A stretch of DNA of 64,000 nucleotides from VRUE01 sp963762205 (lineage in GTDB: Bacteria > Actinomycetota > Thermoleophilia > Solirubrobacterales > 70-9): contig CAVXJZ010000002.1 of assembly GCA_963762205.1 (NCBI GenBank), forward strand, positions 372,001-436,000. Reading direction: 5' to 3'. The notes below the pieces were generated by a model. The model made no database searches. It was not told where the DNA came from and saw only the letters and a list, made by a program, of their open reading frames with translations. The translations under genes were made by a program, and so were the position numbers. Position 1 is the stretch's first letter; each line of letters starts with the position of its first letter. This document shows positions 17,478-27,007 of the stretch, piece after piece.

Positions 17478-18728
17478 TCACGATCGCCGCCCTTCGATCT
17501 CGGCGACCAGATCGTCGCGTCCCACCGCGTCCTGCTCACCGCTCTCCATGTCGCGCAGCTCCAGCGACCCCCCCTCGCCGAGGACGACGACGAGGTCGGC
17601 ACCGATCCGGTTCGCGTGCTTGAACTGCCCCTTCGTGCTGCGCCCGGCGAGGTCGATCTCGGCCGGCAGGCCGGCGCGGCGCAGCTCGCCCGCCAGGCCG
17701 ACCGCGACCCTGGCGGCCTCGCCGTCGCCGCCGTCGTGCGCGATGAAGACCGTGGGGGCCGCAGGGACATCCTGCTCGCCGAGGGCGAGCAGGATGCGCT
17801 CGATCCCGGCCGCCCAGCCGACCGCCGGGGTCGGCGGGCCGCCGAGCTGCTCGATCAGGCCGTCGTAGCGACCGCCGCCGCCGATCTCGGACTGGGCGCC
17901 GAGCCGGTCGCAGACGAAGGAGAAGATCGTCCGCGTGTAGTAGTCGAGGCCGCGGACCAGGCTGGGATCGATCTCGTAGTCGATGCCGGCTGCCTCGAGC
18001 AGGCCCCGGACCTCGGCGAAGTGGTCGGCGTCCTCGCCCTCGAGCCGCTCGACGATCGTCGGCGCGCTCGCCATCACCCCGCGGGTTCCCTCGTGGTCGG
18101 AGTCGAAGGCGCGCAGCGGGTTGACGTCGATCCGCTCGCGCACGTCCTCGGACAGCTCGGCCTCGTTGTCGCGCAGGTGCGCCTTCAGCTCCTCGAGGTA
18201 GGCGCGGCGCGCCTCCAGGGAGCCGAGGCTGCCGAGCCGCAGCTCCACTCCCGGGACGCCGAGGCCGGCGAGCAGGTCGACCAGCAGGCCGATCGCCTCG
18301 GCGTCGGCGAGCGGCGAGTCGCTGCCGATCGCCTCGGCGCCGATCTGGTGGAACTGGCGGTAGCGACCGGCCTGCGGTCGCTCGTGGCGGAAGAAGGGCC
18401 CGGAGTAGGCGAGCTTGACCGGCTGCGCGAGCTTCTGCATGCCGTGCTCGAGGTAGGCGCGGCAGATCGGGGCCGTGCCCTCAGGGCGCAGGGTGATGCT
18501 GCGGCCGCCCTTGTCCTCGAAGGTGAACATCTCCTTGCGGACGATGTCGGTGGAGCGGCCGACGCCGCGCTCGAAGAGCTCGGTGTCCTCGAAGGCCGGG
18601 GTCGCAATCCGCCCGTAGCCGGCGCGCTCGAAGACCTCGGCGGCGGCGGCCTCGACCCGGCCCCTGGCGCGGGCCGCGTCGGGCAGGACGTCGAAGGTCC
18701 CGCGGGGTGCCTGGTACTTGCTCGCCAT
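17478..18728 (-). CDS. hisS: Histidyl-tRNA synthetase
   Basis: The 416-residue class II synthetase begins SKYQAPRGTFDVLPDAARARG. It carries motif 2 (GPFFRHERPQAGRYRQFHQIGAEAIG), the histidine-specific signature RGLDYYTRTIFSF, and the glycine-rich active site IGGGGRYDGLIEQLGG, followed by a C-terminal anticodon-binding domain ending EIEGRRS. It charges tRNA-His. It is the first gene of the hisS-aspS unit and follows the hydrolase gene at 18762 by about 33 bp. Confidence 0.95.
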   Translation of the reverse strand: MASKYQAPRGTFDVLPDAARARGRVEAAAAEVFERAGYGRIATPAFEDTELFERGVGRSTDIVRKEMFTFEDKGGRSITLRPEGTAPICRAYLEHGMQKLAQPVKLAYSGPFFRHERPQAGRYRQFHQIGAEAIGSDSPLADAEAIGLLVDLLAGLGVPGVELRLGSLGSLEARRAYLEELKAHLRDNEAELSEDVRERIDVNPLRAFDSDHEGTRGVMASAPTIVERLEGEDADHFAEVRGLLEAAGIDYEIDPSLVRGLDYYTRTIFSFVCDRLGAQSEIGGGGRYDGLIEQLGGPPTPAVGWAAGIERILLALGEQDVPAAPTVFIAHDGGDGEAARVAVGLAGELRRAGLPAEIDLAGRSTKGQFKHANRIGADLVVVLGEGGSLELRDMESGEQDAVGRDDLVAEIEGRRS

Positions 18729-18761
18729 CGGTGCCGCGACCTTACCTGCGGGCGGCCGCTG

Positions 18762-19406
18762 CTAGCGGGCCAGCTCGGCGAGAAACGGGTTCGTCGCCCG
18801 CTCGGCCCCGAGGGTCGTCGTCCCCATGTGGCCCGGGTAGACCGTCGTCTCCTCGGTGTGGGAGTCGATCAGCCTGCGGATCGACATCATCAGCGTCGGC
18901 CCGTCGCCGCCCGGCAGGTCGACGCGGCCGACCGAGCCCTGGAAGAGGACGTCGCCGGAGAAGATCGCGTCCTCGCCGCGCACCGAGTAGGTGACGTGGC
19001 CGGGGCTGTGCCCGGGGGTGAAGACGACCTCGAGCTCGAGGCCGGCCAGCTCCAGCGTCTCGCCGCCGGCAACGGTCTCGTCGGCCTCGTAGTCCTCGAA
19101 GGGGCCGAAGCCCTCCCAGGGGACGAAGGCCATGATGTTGGCGAGGATCGCGGTCTCGATCTCCGGGCAGTAGACGGGGGCGCCGGTCGCCGCCGCGACG
19201 GGCGAGACGGCGCCGATGTGGTCGAAGTGGCAGTGGGTGAGGAGGATCGCCTCGGCCTTGCCGCCGATCCGATCGAGGGTGGCGAGGATCCGGTCCGGCT
19301 CGTCGCCGGGGTCGACGATCAGCACCCGGTCGGATCCCTCGCGGCGCACGAGAAAGCAGTTCTCGGCGACCGGGCCGACGGTGAGCATCTCGACCTCGAG
19401 GGCCAT
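18762..19406 (-). CDS. MBL-fold metal-dependent hydrolase (glyoxalase II-like)
   Basis: The 214-residue metallo-beta-lactamase-fold protein has the dinuclear metal motif THCHFDHIGAV, the later histidine in FTPGHSPGHVTY, the bridging Asp in IFSGDVLFQGSVGRVDLPGG, and a C-terminal His (VYPGHMGTTT). This pattern is shared with hydroxyacylglutathione hydrolases and YcbL-type enzymes. The actual thioester or sulfur substrate cannot be told from sequence; actinobacteria of this group usually lack glutathione. An MBL hydrolase beside hisS is frequent in Gram-positive genomes. Confidence 0.88.
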   Translation of the reverse strand: MALEVEMLTVGPVAENCFLVRREGSDRVLIVDPGDEPDRILATLDRIGGKAEAILLTHCHFDHIGAVSPVAAATGAPVYCPEIETAILANIMAFVPWEGFGPFEDYEADETVAGGETLELAGLELEVVFTPGHSPGHVTYSVRGEDAIFSGDVLFQGSVGRVDLPGGDGPTLMMSIRRLIDSHTEETTVYPGHMGTTTLGAERATNPFLAELAR

Positions 19407-19416
19407 CGGCGCCGGC

Positions 19417-19779
19417 TCAGTCCTTCTCGCGGGCGCGAATCCTGGCCCGCTCCCGTTTCCTCCACATCATCATGTCGATGTAGTAGCCCGCGGGAATGTA
19501 GAAGACGAGCATGAAGGCGCCGAGCGCGAGGGCGGCGCCGACCGGGCGTTTGAAGAGGACGAGGAGCAGGATCGCGAAGATGACGGCGGCGACCAGGCCG
19601 CGGATCACCGAGCTTCGCCAGGTCGGCGGGCTGTCACCGCGGGGGCCGGTGGAGCGCCGCGAGCGCGCCTGCGCTTTCGCCTCCTGGCGGTTGCGGGGGC
19701 GGCTGCGGCGCTTGCTGTCGATGCGCCCGCCCTGGGTTCCCCTGTGCTTGCGGCGACGCTTCTTCTTCGTCTGGGCCAC
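19417..19779 (-). CDS. Small basic membrane protein, unknown function
   Basis: The 120-residue protein starts with a strongly basic N-terminus (QTKKKRRRKHRGTQGG), then has a segment of about 25 hydrophobic residues (VIRGLVAAVIFAILLLVLF) and a second one (GAALALGAFMLVFYIPAGYY), and ends with a basic tail. This predicts a two-helix hairpin with both ends in the cytoplasm. The positive N-terminus may contact nucleic acid or ribosomes, but this is only inference. The gene sits between ftcD and the MBL hydrolase with 10-40 bp gaps and probably belongs to the same transcript. Confidence 0.75.
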   Translation of the reverse strand: MAQTKKKRRRKHRGTQGGRIDSKRRSRPRNRQEAKAQARSRRSTGPRGDSPPTWRSSVIRGLVAAVIFAILLLVLFKRPVGAALALGAFMLVFYIPAGYYIDMMMWRKRERARIRAREKD

Positions 19780-19820
19780 GCTCCAAATCTAATCGGTCGC
19801 GGCCGGGCGCGTTGCTCGAA

Positions 19821-20734
19821 CTAGTCGCCCGCGGCCGCCAGGCGCCGCTCGATCGTCTGCCTGGCGGGGTCGAAGTCGCGGATCGGCACCGCCTGCGGGT
19901 AGGAGGCAAGGGCGGCCTCGGGGACGAGGCCGATCAGCTCGGCCTCGAGCGGCCGGGCGCCGAGCGGCGCGGCGAGCTCGGCGACCCGCTCGACGATCCG
20001 CGCCAGCGGCGTGGCGCAGCGGGTCGTGGACGTTGGTCGAGACCTGGGTGCGGCCGCTGCCCAGGGCGAGGCCGATCGCGCGCACGCCGGCGAGCCCGCC
20101 GCCCGACTCGCGCAATCCGGCGGCGACCGCGCGGGCGACGCTCGACGTCGCCGCTGTCGAGCTCGACGTTGAAGGCGGCCAGCGGCGGGCGGGCGGTGAC
20201 CAGGGTCGCGCCGGCGCTCGGGTGCGGCTCGGCCGGCCCGCGGTCGGGGCGCAGCTCGCCGCTCTCCATCCGCAGCCACAGCTCCGAGAGGCCGCCGTTG
20301 CGGAAGAAGGCGCGCTCGCGGCGCTCGGCCCCGGCGGCGAGCTCGCCATAGAGGAAGACCGGGACGCCGAGCGCGCCGATCGCCTCGGCCGCGGCGAGGG
20401 CCGCGTCGCGGGCGAGCTCGCGGTCGGCGGGGTCGGCCCAGACGACCGGGCAGACGTCGAGGGCGCCGATCGCCGGGTGCAGTCCCTCGTAGGAGGACAT
20501 GTCGATCGCCTCGATCGCGGCCGAGGCTCCTGAGGCGAGCGCCTCGACCAGGGCGTCGGCGCCGCCCGCCGATGCCGGCCCCGGGGAGGCGAGGGTGAAG
20601 ACGCTGCGGTCGTGATCGGCGTCGGAGTGGCGGTCGAGCAGGCGCGCGGCGCCGGCGAAAGCCTGCTCGATGGCGGCGATCCGGGCCGGGTCGCGACCCT
20701 CGGAGACGTTTGGGACGGCGAGCAGGGCGGGCAC
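19821..20734 (-). CDS. ftcD: Glutamate formimidoyltransferase (two frameshifts)
   Basis: The reassembled product is about 300 residues. It begins PALLAVPNVSEGRD, the family's opening, continues through MSSYEGLHPAIGALDVCP and FLYGELAAG, then AAFNVELDSGDVE. One extra base near 20141 and another near 20013 move the frame; the later segments AAGLRESGGGLAGVRAIG, VSTNVHDP and PLARIVERVAEL are normal family sequence. FtcD moves the formimino group from formiminoglutamate to tetrahydrofolate in histidine breakdown; only the transferase domain is present, with no cyclodeaminase. The intact motifs on both sides argue for sequence errors rather than a pseudogene. Confidence 0.82.
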
Positions 20735-20736
20735 GC

Positions 20737-21690
20737 TCAGACGAGCAGCTCGCCGCCGCGCACGAGCGCCTCGCCGTCGACTTCGACCGTCGGCTCGAGC
20801 ACCACGCAGTCGAGGTGGACCGGGACCTGGACGGTGCCGCCGATCGCGGCCGAGGCGCCGAAGGCGACGTGGGCGGTGCCGAGGATCTTCTCGTCCTCGA
20901 GGATGTTGCCGGTCAGGATCGCCTCTTCGTTGGTGCCGATCCCGAGCTCGGCGACGTTGGTGCCGTCGGCGCCGTGCGCGGTGAGCAGGCCCAGCAGCTC
21001 CTCGCCCTCGACCCCGACGGCGTCGGCGAGGTGGCCCTCGCGGACGGTGAGCGGAACCGGCCGCCCGACGCGGCCGACCCCGGCGATCGAGCCGTCGACG
21101 ACCAGGGTCCCCTCGGCGCTGCCCTCCAGCGGGGCGATGAAGCCCTCTCCGCAGGGGAGGTTGCCGAAGGCGCCGCGGGCGCTGAGGTCGCCGGCGTCGA
21201 CGATCGAGCTGCGGGTCTCGAGGCCGAGCCGCAGGTCGCTGCCGTTGGCGCAGGTGATGCGCGCCTCGGCGCCTCCGTCGAGCGCCGCGCAGATCGCCTC
21301 GCCGCGCCGGCGCAGCTCGCCCATGTCGGCGCTCATCACCCGGGCCAGCATCTCCTCGGTGACGCCCGGCATCGAGGCGACCCGGGCGCCGGCCTCGCTG
21401 GCGGCCTTGCGGGAGGCGGTGTGGGAGAGCGACTGGACCGTGGGCGCGATCACGACGTCGGCGGCGAGCATCGCGGCGGCCACCGTCCGCGGCGGCTCGG
21501 CGGCATGGGACTCGCGCTCGCCGATCACCGCCTTCGTCGCCTCCGCCCCCTCGGCCTGGGCGACCTCGCGCAGGCGATCGCCGAGGCCCTCGGTCGCCGG
21601 ATTGCAGACGACCAGGACCTCCTCCCCTGCGCCGACCGCGAGGCAGTCCACGACCACCGCCCGAACGGCCCTGTCGAGATCGCCAGCCAC
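20737..21690 (-). CDS. M29-like aminopeptidase (AmpS/COG2309 family)
   Basis: The 317-residue protein has a GTG start at 21690. Features of the thermophilic-aminopeptidase family are visible: ADVVIAPTVQSLSHTASRKAA, NLPCGEGFIAPLEGSAEGTLVVDGSIAG with the metal Glu residues, ELGIGTNEEA, and GTAHVAFGA...VHLDCVVLEPTVEVDG with the His and Asp ligands. Members are metal-dependent peptidases, and close relatives include the dioxygenase NicX, so the exact reaction is uncertain. The gene lies 2 bp upstream of ftcD and is probably cotranscribed with it. Confidence 0.82.
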   Translation of the reverse strand: MAGDLDRAVRAVVVDCLAVGAGEEVLVVCNPATEGLGDRLREVAQAEGAEATKAVIGERESHAAEPPRTVAAAMLAADVVIAPTVQSLSHTASRKAASEAGARVASMPGVTEEMLARVMSADMGELRRRGEAICAALDGGAEARITCANGSDLRLGLETRSSIVDAGDLSARGAFGNLPCGEGFIAPLEGSAEGTLVVDGSIAGVGRVGRPVPLTVREGHLADAVGVEGEELLGLLTAHGADGTNVAELGIGTNEEAILTGNILEDEKILGTAHVAFGASAAIGGTVQVPVHLDCVVLEPTVEVDGEALVRGGELLV

Positions 21691-21753
21691 GCGGACAAGG
21701 CTATTGCCTCGACCCCGCCCGGGCCCAGACCCGCCGCTACCATTCCCGTCCCC

Positions 21754-21827
21754 GCCGGAGTAGCTCAGCTGGTTAGAGCAGCGGAATCATAATCCGCGTG
21801 TCGGGGGTTCGAGTCCCTCCTCCGGCA
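21754..21827 (+). tRNA. tRNA-Met (CAT anticodon)
   Basis: This is a 74-nt cloverleaf without encoded CCA. The acceptor GCCGGAG pairs with CTCCGGC, the D-arm holds AGCTCAGCTGGTTAGAGC, the anticodon stem GCGGA/TCCGC closes the loop ATCATAA with anticodon CAT, and the T-arm is GGGGGTTCGAGTCCCTC. The D-arm and lack of initiator features favour elongator Met; a lysidine-modified Ile(CAT) tRNA is the alternative. The 3' 42 nt recur at 30962 and 32841. Confidence 0.95.
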
Positions 21828-22215
21828 TTTCAGGAAATGGCTCCATTTAGCCCATTTCCCGGCGCTGCATGTCAAGGGAGATCCCAGGTTCATGGCCTGG
21901 GTGGGCGGCCCCCAACGAGCGCCCCCGTCCAAGCATCGGTCGATCAGGACGACCGACGAAATGGATCCTAGCGTTCCGAACACACCCCAGGCCGAGGGGG
22001 CGCTCGACGAGGCTGTGGAGTCGCTCAAGGTGGCCCTTCCCGGCGCGACTGAGCTCGGAGACGAGTCGAACTTGCGCGCCGCCACCAGCCGTATGGCCGC
22101 ACCACGCCAGTCGTCAGGGCCCGCAAGCGCCGAGCGGTGGTCGAACGGCGGCAAATTCATCTTCGACGGACCGGGTCTCGGAGCTCGTAAGACCCTGTTA
22201 ATCGATGATTGATAT
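21828..22215. other. Intergenic region after tRNA-Met; no supported gene
   Basis: This 388-bp stretch is less GC-rich than its flanks. It holds short inverted repeats (GGAAATGG near 21834, and CCCAGG/CCTGGG at 21883-21901) and a frame of about 107 codons at 21892-22212 that shows no family signature. The position directly 3' of a tRNA is where integrative elements insert, but no integrase motif is readable. The DUF2064 gene begins at its right end. Confidence 0.5.
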
Positions 22216-22856
22216 ATGCCACGCGTGCTTCCCCGTGTGCTGGTGATCGCCAAGGCCCCCGTTCCCGGTCGCTCGAAGACCCGGCTCTGTCCGCCCTGCA
22301 CCGACGAGCAGGCTGCCTCGCTGGCCGAAGCGGCCCTCGCGGACACGCTCGCGGCGGTCAGCCAGGCCAGCTCCGGAGGGCGCACGCTGGTGCTCGAGGG
22401 GTCGCCGGGCGAGTGGCTGCCCGAGGGCTTCGAGGTGGTGGCGCAGCGCGGCGACGGGCTCGCGGAGCGGCTTGCCGCAGCCTTCGCCGACGCGGACGGC
22501 GCCGCGCTGCTGGTCGGCATGGACACGCCGCAGCTCCGGCCCGAGATGATCGACGACGCGCTGTGTCGGCTGCAGCAACCGGGGTGCGACGCGGTGCTGG
22601 GGCCGGCCGAGGACGGCGGCTACTGGGCGATCGGCATGCGGGTGCCCAGGCCCAGCGCCTTTCTCGGGGTGCCGATGAGCACGAGCGCACCGCGGAGCGA
22701 CAGCGGCAGCGGCTGCGCCGCCTCGGCATGTGCGTCGAAGAGCTGGCGACGCTGTGCGACGTCGACTACTGGTCCGACGCCGCGGCCGTCGCCGCGGCCG
22801 CCCCCCGGAGTCGATTTGCCCGGGCGCTCCGAAGCGTGGAGTCGACGCTTGCCTGA
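22216..22856 (+). CDS. DUF2064 (TIGR04282/CofC-like) nucleotidyl- or glycosyltransferase, one frameshift
   Basis: The protein of about 213 residues starts at ATG 22216. It reads VLVIAKAPVPGRSKTRLCP, the signature of the DUF2064 GT-A-like fold, then LLVGMDTPQLRPEMIDDAL (metal-binding Asp) and AVLGPAEDGGYWAIGM. A one-base shift near 22683 separates this from the C-terminal part ERQRQRLRRLGM...LCDVDYWSDAAAVA. The family is named 'arsenosugar biosynthesis glycosyltransferase' in databases; no arsenic gene is nearby, so the name should not be taken literally. It is the first gene of a plus-strand cluster with a methyltransferase, glycosyltransferases and a molybdoenzyme. Confidence 0.8.
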
Positions 22857-22875
22857 GCTTGGGCTGACCAGCGCG

Positions 22876-23528
22876 ATGCAGCTCTACGAGATCGGCCTCG
22901 GCAGCGGCTCCTCGGGGGACGCGCCCGTTCGCTTCGACGCCGTCGGCGAGGACGGCTCGCGGCGGCGGCTGCCGCTCGAGCGCTGGCTGCGACGGGCCGC
23001 TGCGGGGGAGGAGCAGGTGCTCCGCCGGGCGCTACGGCCCGGTCCTCGACGTCGGCTGCGGCGTCGGCCGGCACCTGGTCGCCCTGGAGGCGCTCGGCAT
23101 CGAGGCGACCGGGGTGGAGCTCTCCTCCTGCGCCGCGGCGATCGCCCGCGAGCGGGGGGCGAAGGTGATCGAGGGGTCGATCTTCGACGTCCCGAAGAGC
23201 GGGATGTGGGGAACCGCCCTCCTGCTCGACGGAAACATCGGGATCGGCGGCGAACCGAGGCGTCTGCTCGCCAGGGTCGCGGAGCTGGTGCGCCCCGGGG
23301 GTCGCGTCCTGGTCGAGGTGGAGCCGCCGCGGACCCGAACGCGGACTGCTGCGCCTGCGGCTGGAGAGCCCCCGCGAGGTGAGCGACTGGATCCCCTGGG
23401 CGTGGGTGGGGGCGGACGCGATCGGGCCGCTCGCCCGCGCGGCCGGGCTCGGCACCGAGGAGCTGTGGTCGGTGGGTCAACGCTGGTTCGCGAGGCTACG
23501 CCGAGAGCAAGAGCCTTGGCTCCGGTAG
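22876..23528 (+). CDS. Class I SAM-dependent methyltransferase (frameshifted)
   Basis: Reassembled to about 217 residues, it starts at ATG 22876 (MQLYEIGLGSGSSGDAP). After a shift near 23026 the SAM motif appears as VLDVGCGVGRHLVALEALG, then GVELS, IEGSIFDVPKSG, LLDGNIGIGG and RPGGRVLVEVEPP. After a second shift near 23340 it ends WAWVGADAIGPLARAAGLG...FARLRREQEPWLR. All motifs of a small Rossmann methyltransferase are present. The substrate is unknown; context suggests a lipid, sugar or carrier made by the cluster. It starts 19 nt after the DUF2064 stop. Confidence 0.78.
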
Positions 23529-24842
23529 TCCCGCCGCTGGGCGCCGAGCCGCCGCGAGCCGCCGAGCGGCGACCGGATCCCGCTGGCGGTGGTCGGCGGC
23601 GACGGCGGCGACGATCGCGGTCGGGCTGGTGGCCAAGGCAGCCGGCGTCAACTGGGGGGCCGCCGGCCAGCCGCTCTTCGTCGTCTTCGACCCCGTCCTC
23701 TCGGGCTGGGAGGTACTCGCCCTCGCCTCCTCTGGCCGCCAGTCTCCCGGCCGCGCTCCGCCTCCGCCGCGCCGAGGTCGGACCGGCGGGGCTCGGGCTC
23801 GGGCTGTTCGCACTGACGCTCTTCACCCGCCTCGCCCTCAACCTCGCCCGCTCCGGGCCGCACGGGTGGTACGAGGTCTTCGAGGTGCGGGCGACCGGGG
23901 AGGGCCGTCACGAGTACCTGCCCGCCCTGAGCGAGCTGCGCGACGGGGTCGGCTCCTTCCTCGACCGCTTCGACGCTCTGGTCGCCGACCCTGCCCGTCC
24001 ATCCCGCCGGCCACCCCCCGGGCCTGGTTCTCACCCTCCACGCTCTCGGCATCGACTCCGCGCAGGGCGCCGCCGCGCTGGTGATCCTCGTCGGCGCGTT
24101 GGCCACGCCCGCGCTCTACGCGCTCGCTCGCGATCTCTTCGACGAGGCCACGGCGCGGACGGCCGCCCTGCTCTTCGTCTTCGTGCCCACCTCGCTGCTC
24201 TACGGGGCGACGTCGGCCGACGCGCTCTTCGCCACCCTCGGCCGTCCTCGCCGCCGCCGCTCTCCTCTCGCGCCGCCGCCTCCTCGTCGGCGCCGGCGCC
24301 GCCATCCTCGCCGTCGCCTCCTTCTACTCCTATGCGCTGCTCGCGGCGGGGGCATGGGCCGTGCTGGTGCGCTGGCGCCGCTAAGGGATCGGCGACGCAC
24401 TGCGCGTCGCGGCTCCTCTGCGCCGCCGCCGTGCTCGCCTTCTACCTGGTGCTCAACGCCGCCACGGGCTTCGACGCCATCGCCGCCATCGAAGCCACCA
24501 ACGTGCGCTACCGGGAGGGAGTCGCCAACGTCCGGCCCTACCTCTTCTACCTCTTCGGCTCGCCCGCGGCGTTCGTCTTCATGCTCGGCGCGGTGGCCTG
24601 GTTCGCGGCGCGGGCGCTTGCTGCGCGGGAGGCGACCGCGGTGGCGCTCGCGGCGGTGATCGTCGTCGCCGTCAGTGGGCGGCTACACCAAGGCCGAGAC
24701 CGAGCGCATCTGGCTCTTCCTGGTGCCGTTCGCCTGCCTCGCCGCGGCGCGGGGCCTGCGCAGCACCCGCCTGGCACCGGTGCTGGTGGCGCTCGCCGCG
24801 CAGGCCTTCGCGATCCAGGTGCTGATCGACACCCGATGGTGA
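23529..24842 (+). CDS. GT-C fold membrane glycosyltransferase, multiple frameshifts
   Basis: Read across about five one-base shifts (near 23730, 23990, 24240, 24380 and 24675), this is a polytopic protein of about 435 residues. Recognisable pieces include IAVGLVAKAAGVNWG, GLGLGLFALTLFTRLALNLA, a lumenal-type segment with PVHPAGHPPGLVLTLHALG, ATPALYALARDLFDEATARTA, FVPTSLLYGATSADALFATLG, and the C-terminal helices ending VLIDTRW. The pattern of about 9-11 helices and an HPPG loop fits GT39/GT87-like glycosyltransferases that use polyprenyl-phosphate sugars. The exact start is not resolved. The stop at 24842 lies 2 bp from the stop of the convergent epimerase gene. Confidence 0.65.
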
Positions 24843-24844
24843 CC

Positions 24845-25900
24845 TCAGCGCAGCGCGGCGGTGGCGAACTCGCGCATCCCTGCCTCGAGGCCGATCTCCG
24901 CCTCGAACCCGAGGCGCTCTCGCGCCAGGCGCGGATCGGCGAAGACGTGGCGAACGTCACCCAGCCGGTACTCACCGGTTATCCGCGGCTCGGGGGCACC
25001 GGGCCCGGCGGCGCGGCTCAGCAGCTCCGCCATCGTGCCGACCGTCTGCGGGTTGCCGCTGGCGACGTTGAAGGCGCCCGCCGCGTCCCGCTCGGGGTCG
25101 AGCGCGAGAAGGTTCGCCCGGGCGACGTCGCCCACGTGGACGAAGTCGCGCAGCTGGCGGCCGTCCTCGAACACGGCGGGCGCCTGCCCGCCCTCCAGCG
25201 CGCTCCTGAAGATGCTGGCGACGCCGGCGTAGGGCGTGTCGCGGGGCATACGCGGCCCGTAGACGTTGTGGTAGCGCAGCGCGGTGAAGCGAACGCCCTC
25301 GCGCTCGCGCGCAAAAAGCGAGCAGAGGTGCTCCTGATGAAGCTTGGTTGCGGCGTAGACGCTGCGCGGCTCCAGTGGAGCGTCCTCGGGGATCGGCCGC
25401 GGCTCGAGCGGCGCGCCGCAGCGGGGACAGGGCGGTTCGAACCGCCCGCTCTCGAGGTCCTCGCGGGCGCGGGGCTCGGGGCGCACCGCGCCATGGTCGG
25501 AGCACTCGTAGCCCCCCTCTCCGTAGACGACCATGCTGCTGGCCAGCACCAGCCGGCCACGGAAGCCGCGCTCGGCCAGCGCCGAGAGCAGCCGCGCCGT
25601 GCCGAGGTCGTTGGCGGTGGAGTAGTCCCCGACCTCGGTGAAGTCGAGACCGAGGCCGACCATGGAGGCCTGGTGGCAGACCGCCCCGACGCCCTCCAGC
25701 GCCGCTCCGAGCGCCTCGCGATCGTTGAGGTCGCCGACCAGGAGCTCGGCGGCGGCGTTGAGGTACGGGGGCCGCGAGGAGTGCGCCGCGGGATGCAGGC
25801 TGTCGAGCACGCGGACCTCGGTCCCGGACCCGACCAGCAGGTCGACGACGTGCGAGCCGATGAAGCCCGCGCCACCGGTGACGAGAACGCGCTCTGGCAT
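24845..25900 (-). CDS. NAD-dependent epimerase/dehydratase (extended SDR) with Cys-rich insert
   Basis: The 351-residue protein starts at ATG 25900 (MPERVLVTGGAGFIGSHVV). The nucleotide-sugar epimerase motifs are complete: TGGAGFIG, ASSMVVYGEGG, the catalytic YAATK, and RYHNVYGPRMP. Between residues about 155 and 185 it carries an insert with CSDHG and CPRCGAPLEP, so Cys158-like and a CxxC pair could hold a metal. It runs opposite to the surrounding cluster and converges on the GT-C gene with 2 bp between stops. It probably supplies a modified nucleotide sugar for the neighbouring glycosyltransferases. Confidence 0.88.
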   Translation of the reverse strand: MPERVLVTGGAGFIGSHVVDLLVGSGTEVRVLDSLHPAAHSSRPPYLNAAAELLVGDLNDREALGAALEGVGAVCHQASMVGLGLDFTEVGDYSTANDLGTARLLSALAERGFRGRLVLASSMVVYGEGGYECSDHGAVRPEPRAREDLESGRFEPPCPRCGAPLEPRPIPEDAPLEPRSVYAATKLHQEHLCSLFAREREGVRFTALRYHNVYGPRMPRDTPYAGVASIFRSALEGGQAPAVFEDGRQLRDFVHVGDVARANLLALDPERDAAGAFNVASGNPQTVGTMAELLSRAAGPGAPEPRITGEYRLGDVRHVFADPRLARERLGFEAEIGLEAGMREFATAALR

Positions 25901-26002
25901 CGGCGCAGCGTAGTGGGGGGCGGCGGCCGAGCGTCCAAACGGCTCGCGAACGATCGCCCCGAAGCCTCTCGCGGCGCCCCGCCAACTGCCAGAATCGACC
26001 GC

Positions 26003-27007
26003 ATGGCCACGGTTCCCGGCTTCCGCGACGGCTCGCTGGCCGTGTTCGCGGGACTCTGCGCAGCGCTGATCGCCGGCTGCGACAGTGGCTTCCCGTCTGC
26101 CGCGGAGCCGGCGGAGTCGCCGCCGCTCACGGTCCGCCCGGCGGGGACGGTCGCCCGGGTCGGCAAGCTGCCCGAGGGGCTCGCGTTCCTCTCCGGCGCC
26201 GGCCTGCTCGCGGTCGGCCTGCGCAGCCCGAGCGCGCTCGGCTTCGTCGACCCCGAGACGCTGGCGCTGGTTCGCCGCGTGCCGCTGCCGGCGACGCCGC
26301 GCCACCTCGCCGTCTCGCCCGGCGGCGGGCGCGTCATCGTCCCCGCCGAGTCGGCAGACGCGGTGCTGCAGATCTCCCCCGACGGCCGCATCGCCTCCAC
26401 CGCGGTCGGGGAGCACCCGCACGACGCCGCGGCCGCGGGCGGCCGCGTCTTCGTCGCCGACGAGTTCGCGGACGAGGTCTCCGTGCTGCGCGGCCGACGC
26501 CTGGCGGCGACGCTGCCGGCGCCGGAGCAGCCGGGCGGGATCGCGGCGGGCGACGGCTACGTCGCCCTGGTCGCGGTCGCCGAGCGCGTCCTGCAGGTCT
26601 ACGACGCACGGCGGCCGCGGGCGCTCGGCCGCGTCCCGGCCGGGATCGGGCCGACCCACGTCGTGACGCTCGGGGCGGACGCCTACGTCGCCGACACCGA
26701 AGGCGGGCTGGTGCGCCGCTACCGGCTCGGGCCGCGCCCCCGCGAGACCGCCGTCGCGCGGGCTCCGGGCGCCCCCTACGGGATCGCCGTCGACCCCGCC
26801 GTCGTCGGCTGTGGGTGACGCTGACCGCGACCAACCGGCTCGTCGAGTACTCGCTCGCCGGCGGAGCGGCCGACCGTGACCGCAACCTACCCGACCGTTC
26901 GCCAGCCCAACTCGGTTGCCGTCGACCCGCGCTCGGGCGAGGTCTTCGTCGCCGGGCGAGACGAGGGGCAGATGCAGCGCATCGAGCCGGCGGGAGAGGT
27001 GCGGTGA
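26003..27007 (+). CDS. YncE-like beta-propeller lipoprotein (frameshifted near the C-terminus)
   Basis: The protein starts at ATG 26003. The first 25 residues form a lipoprotein signal peptide with lipobox LIAGC. Repeated blades follow: GKLPEGLAFLSGAGLLAVG, PATPRHLAVSPGGGRVIVP, GEHPHDAAAAGGRVFVADE, EQPGGIAAGDGYVALV and GPTHVVTLGADAYVADT, typical of a seven-blade YVTN/NHL propeller. Shifts near 26810 and 26872 precede the last blade PNSVAVDPRSGEVFVAG. The product would be anchored outside the membrane. Its stop TGA overlaps the GTG start of the next gene (GTGA), so the two are cotranslated. Confidence 0.8.

Noticed and set aside
21892..22212. A 106-codon plus-strand frame after tRNA-Met
   Set aside because: It has no recognised motif or convincing ribosome-binding site and lies in a lower-GC region. 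It remains possible but is not supported.
22216..22856. Arsenosugar biosynthesis glycosyltransferase
   Set aside because: This is the database name for the DUF2064 family. No arsenic methyltransferase or arsenic resistance gene is nearby, so the specific function is not supported.
23114..26818. A continuous plus-strand reading frame of more than 1,200 codons across the glycosyltransferase/epimerase region
   Set aside because: It is stitched together from pieces of the methyltransferase, GT-C gene, antisense of the epimerase, and the propeller lipoprotein. Each real motif appears in only a part of it; high GC content removes stop codons.
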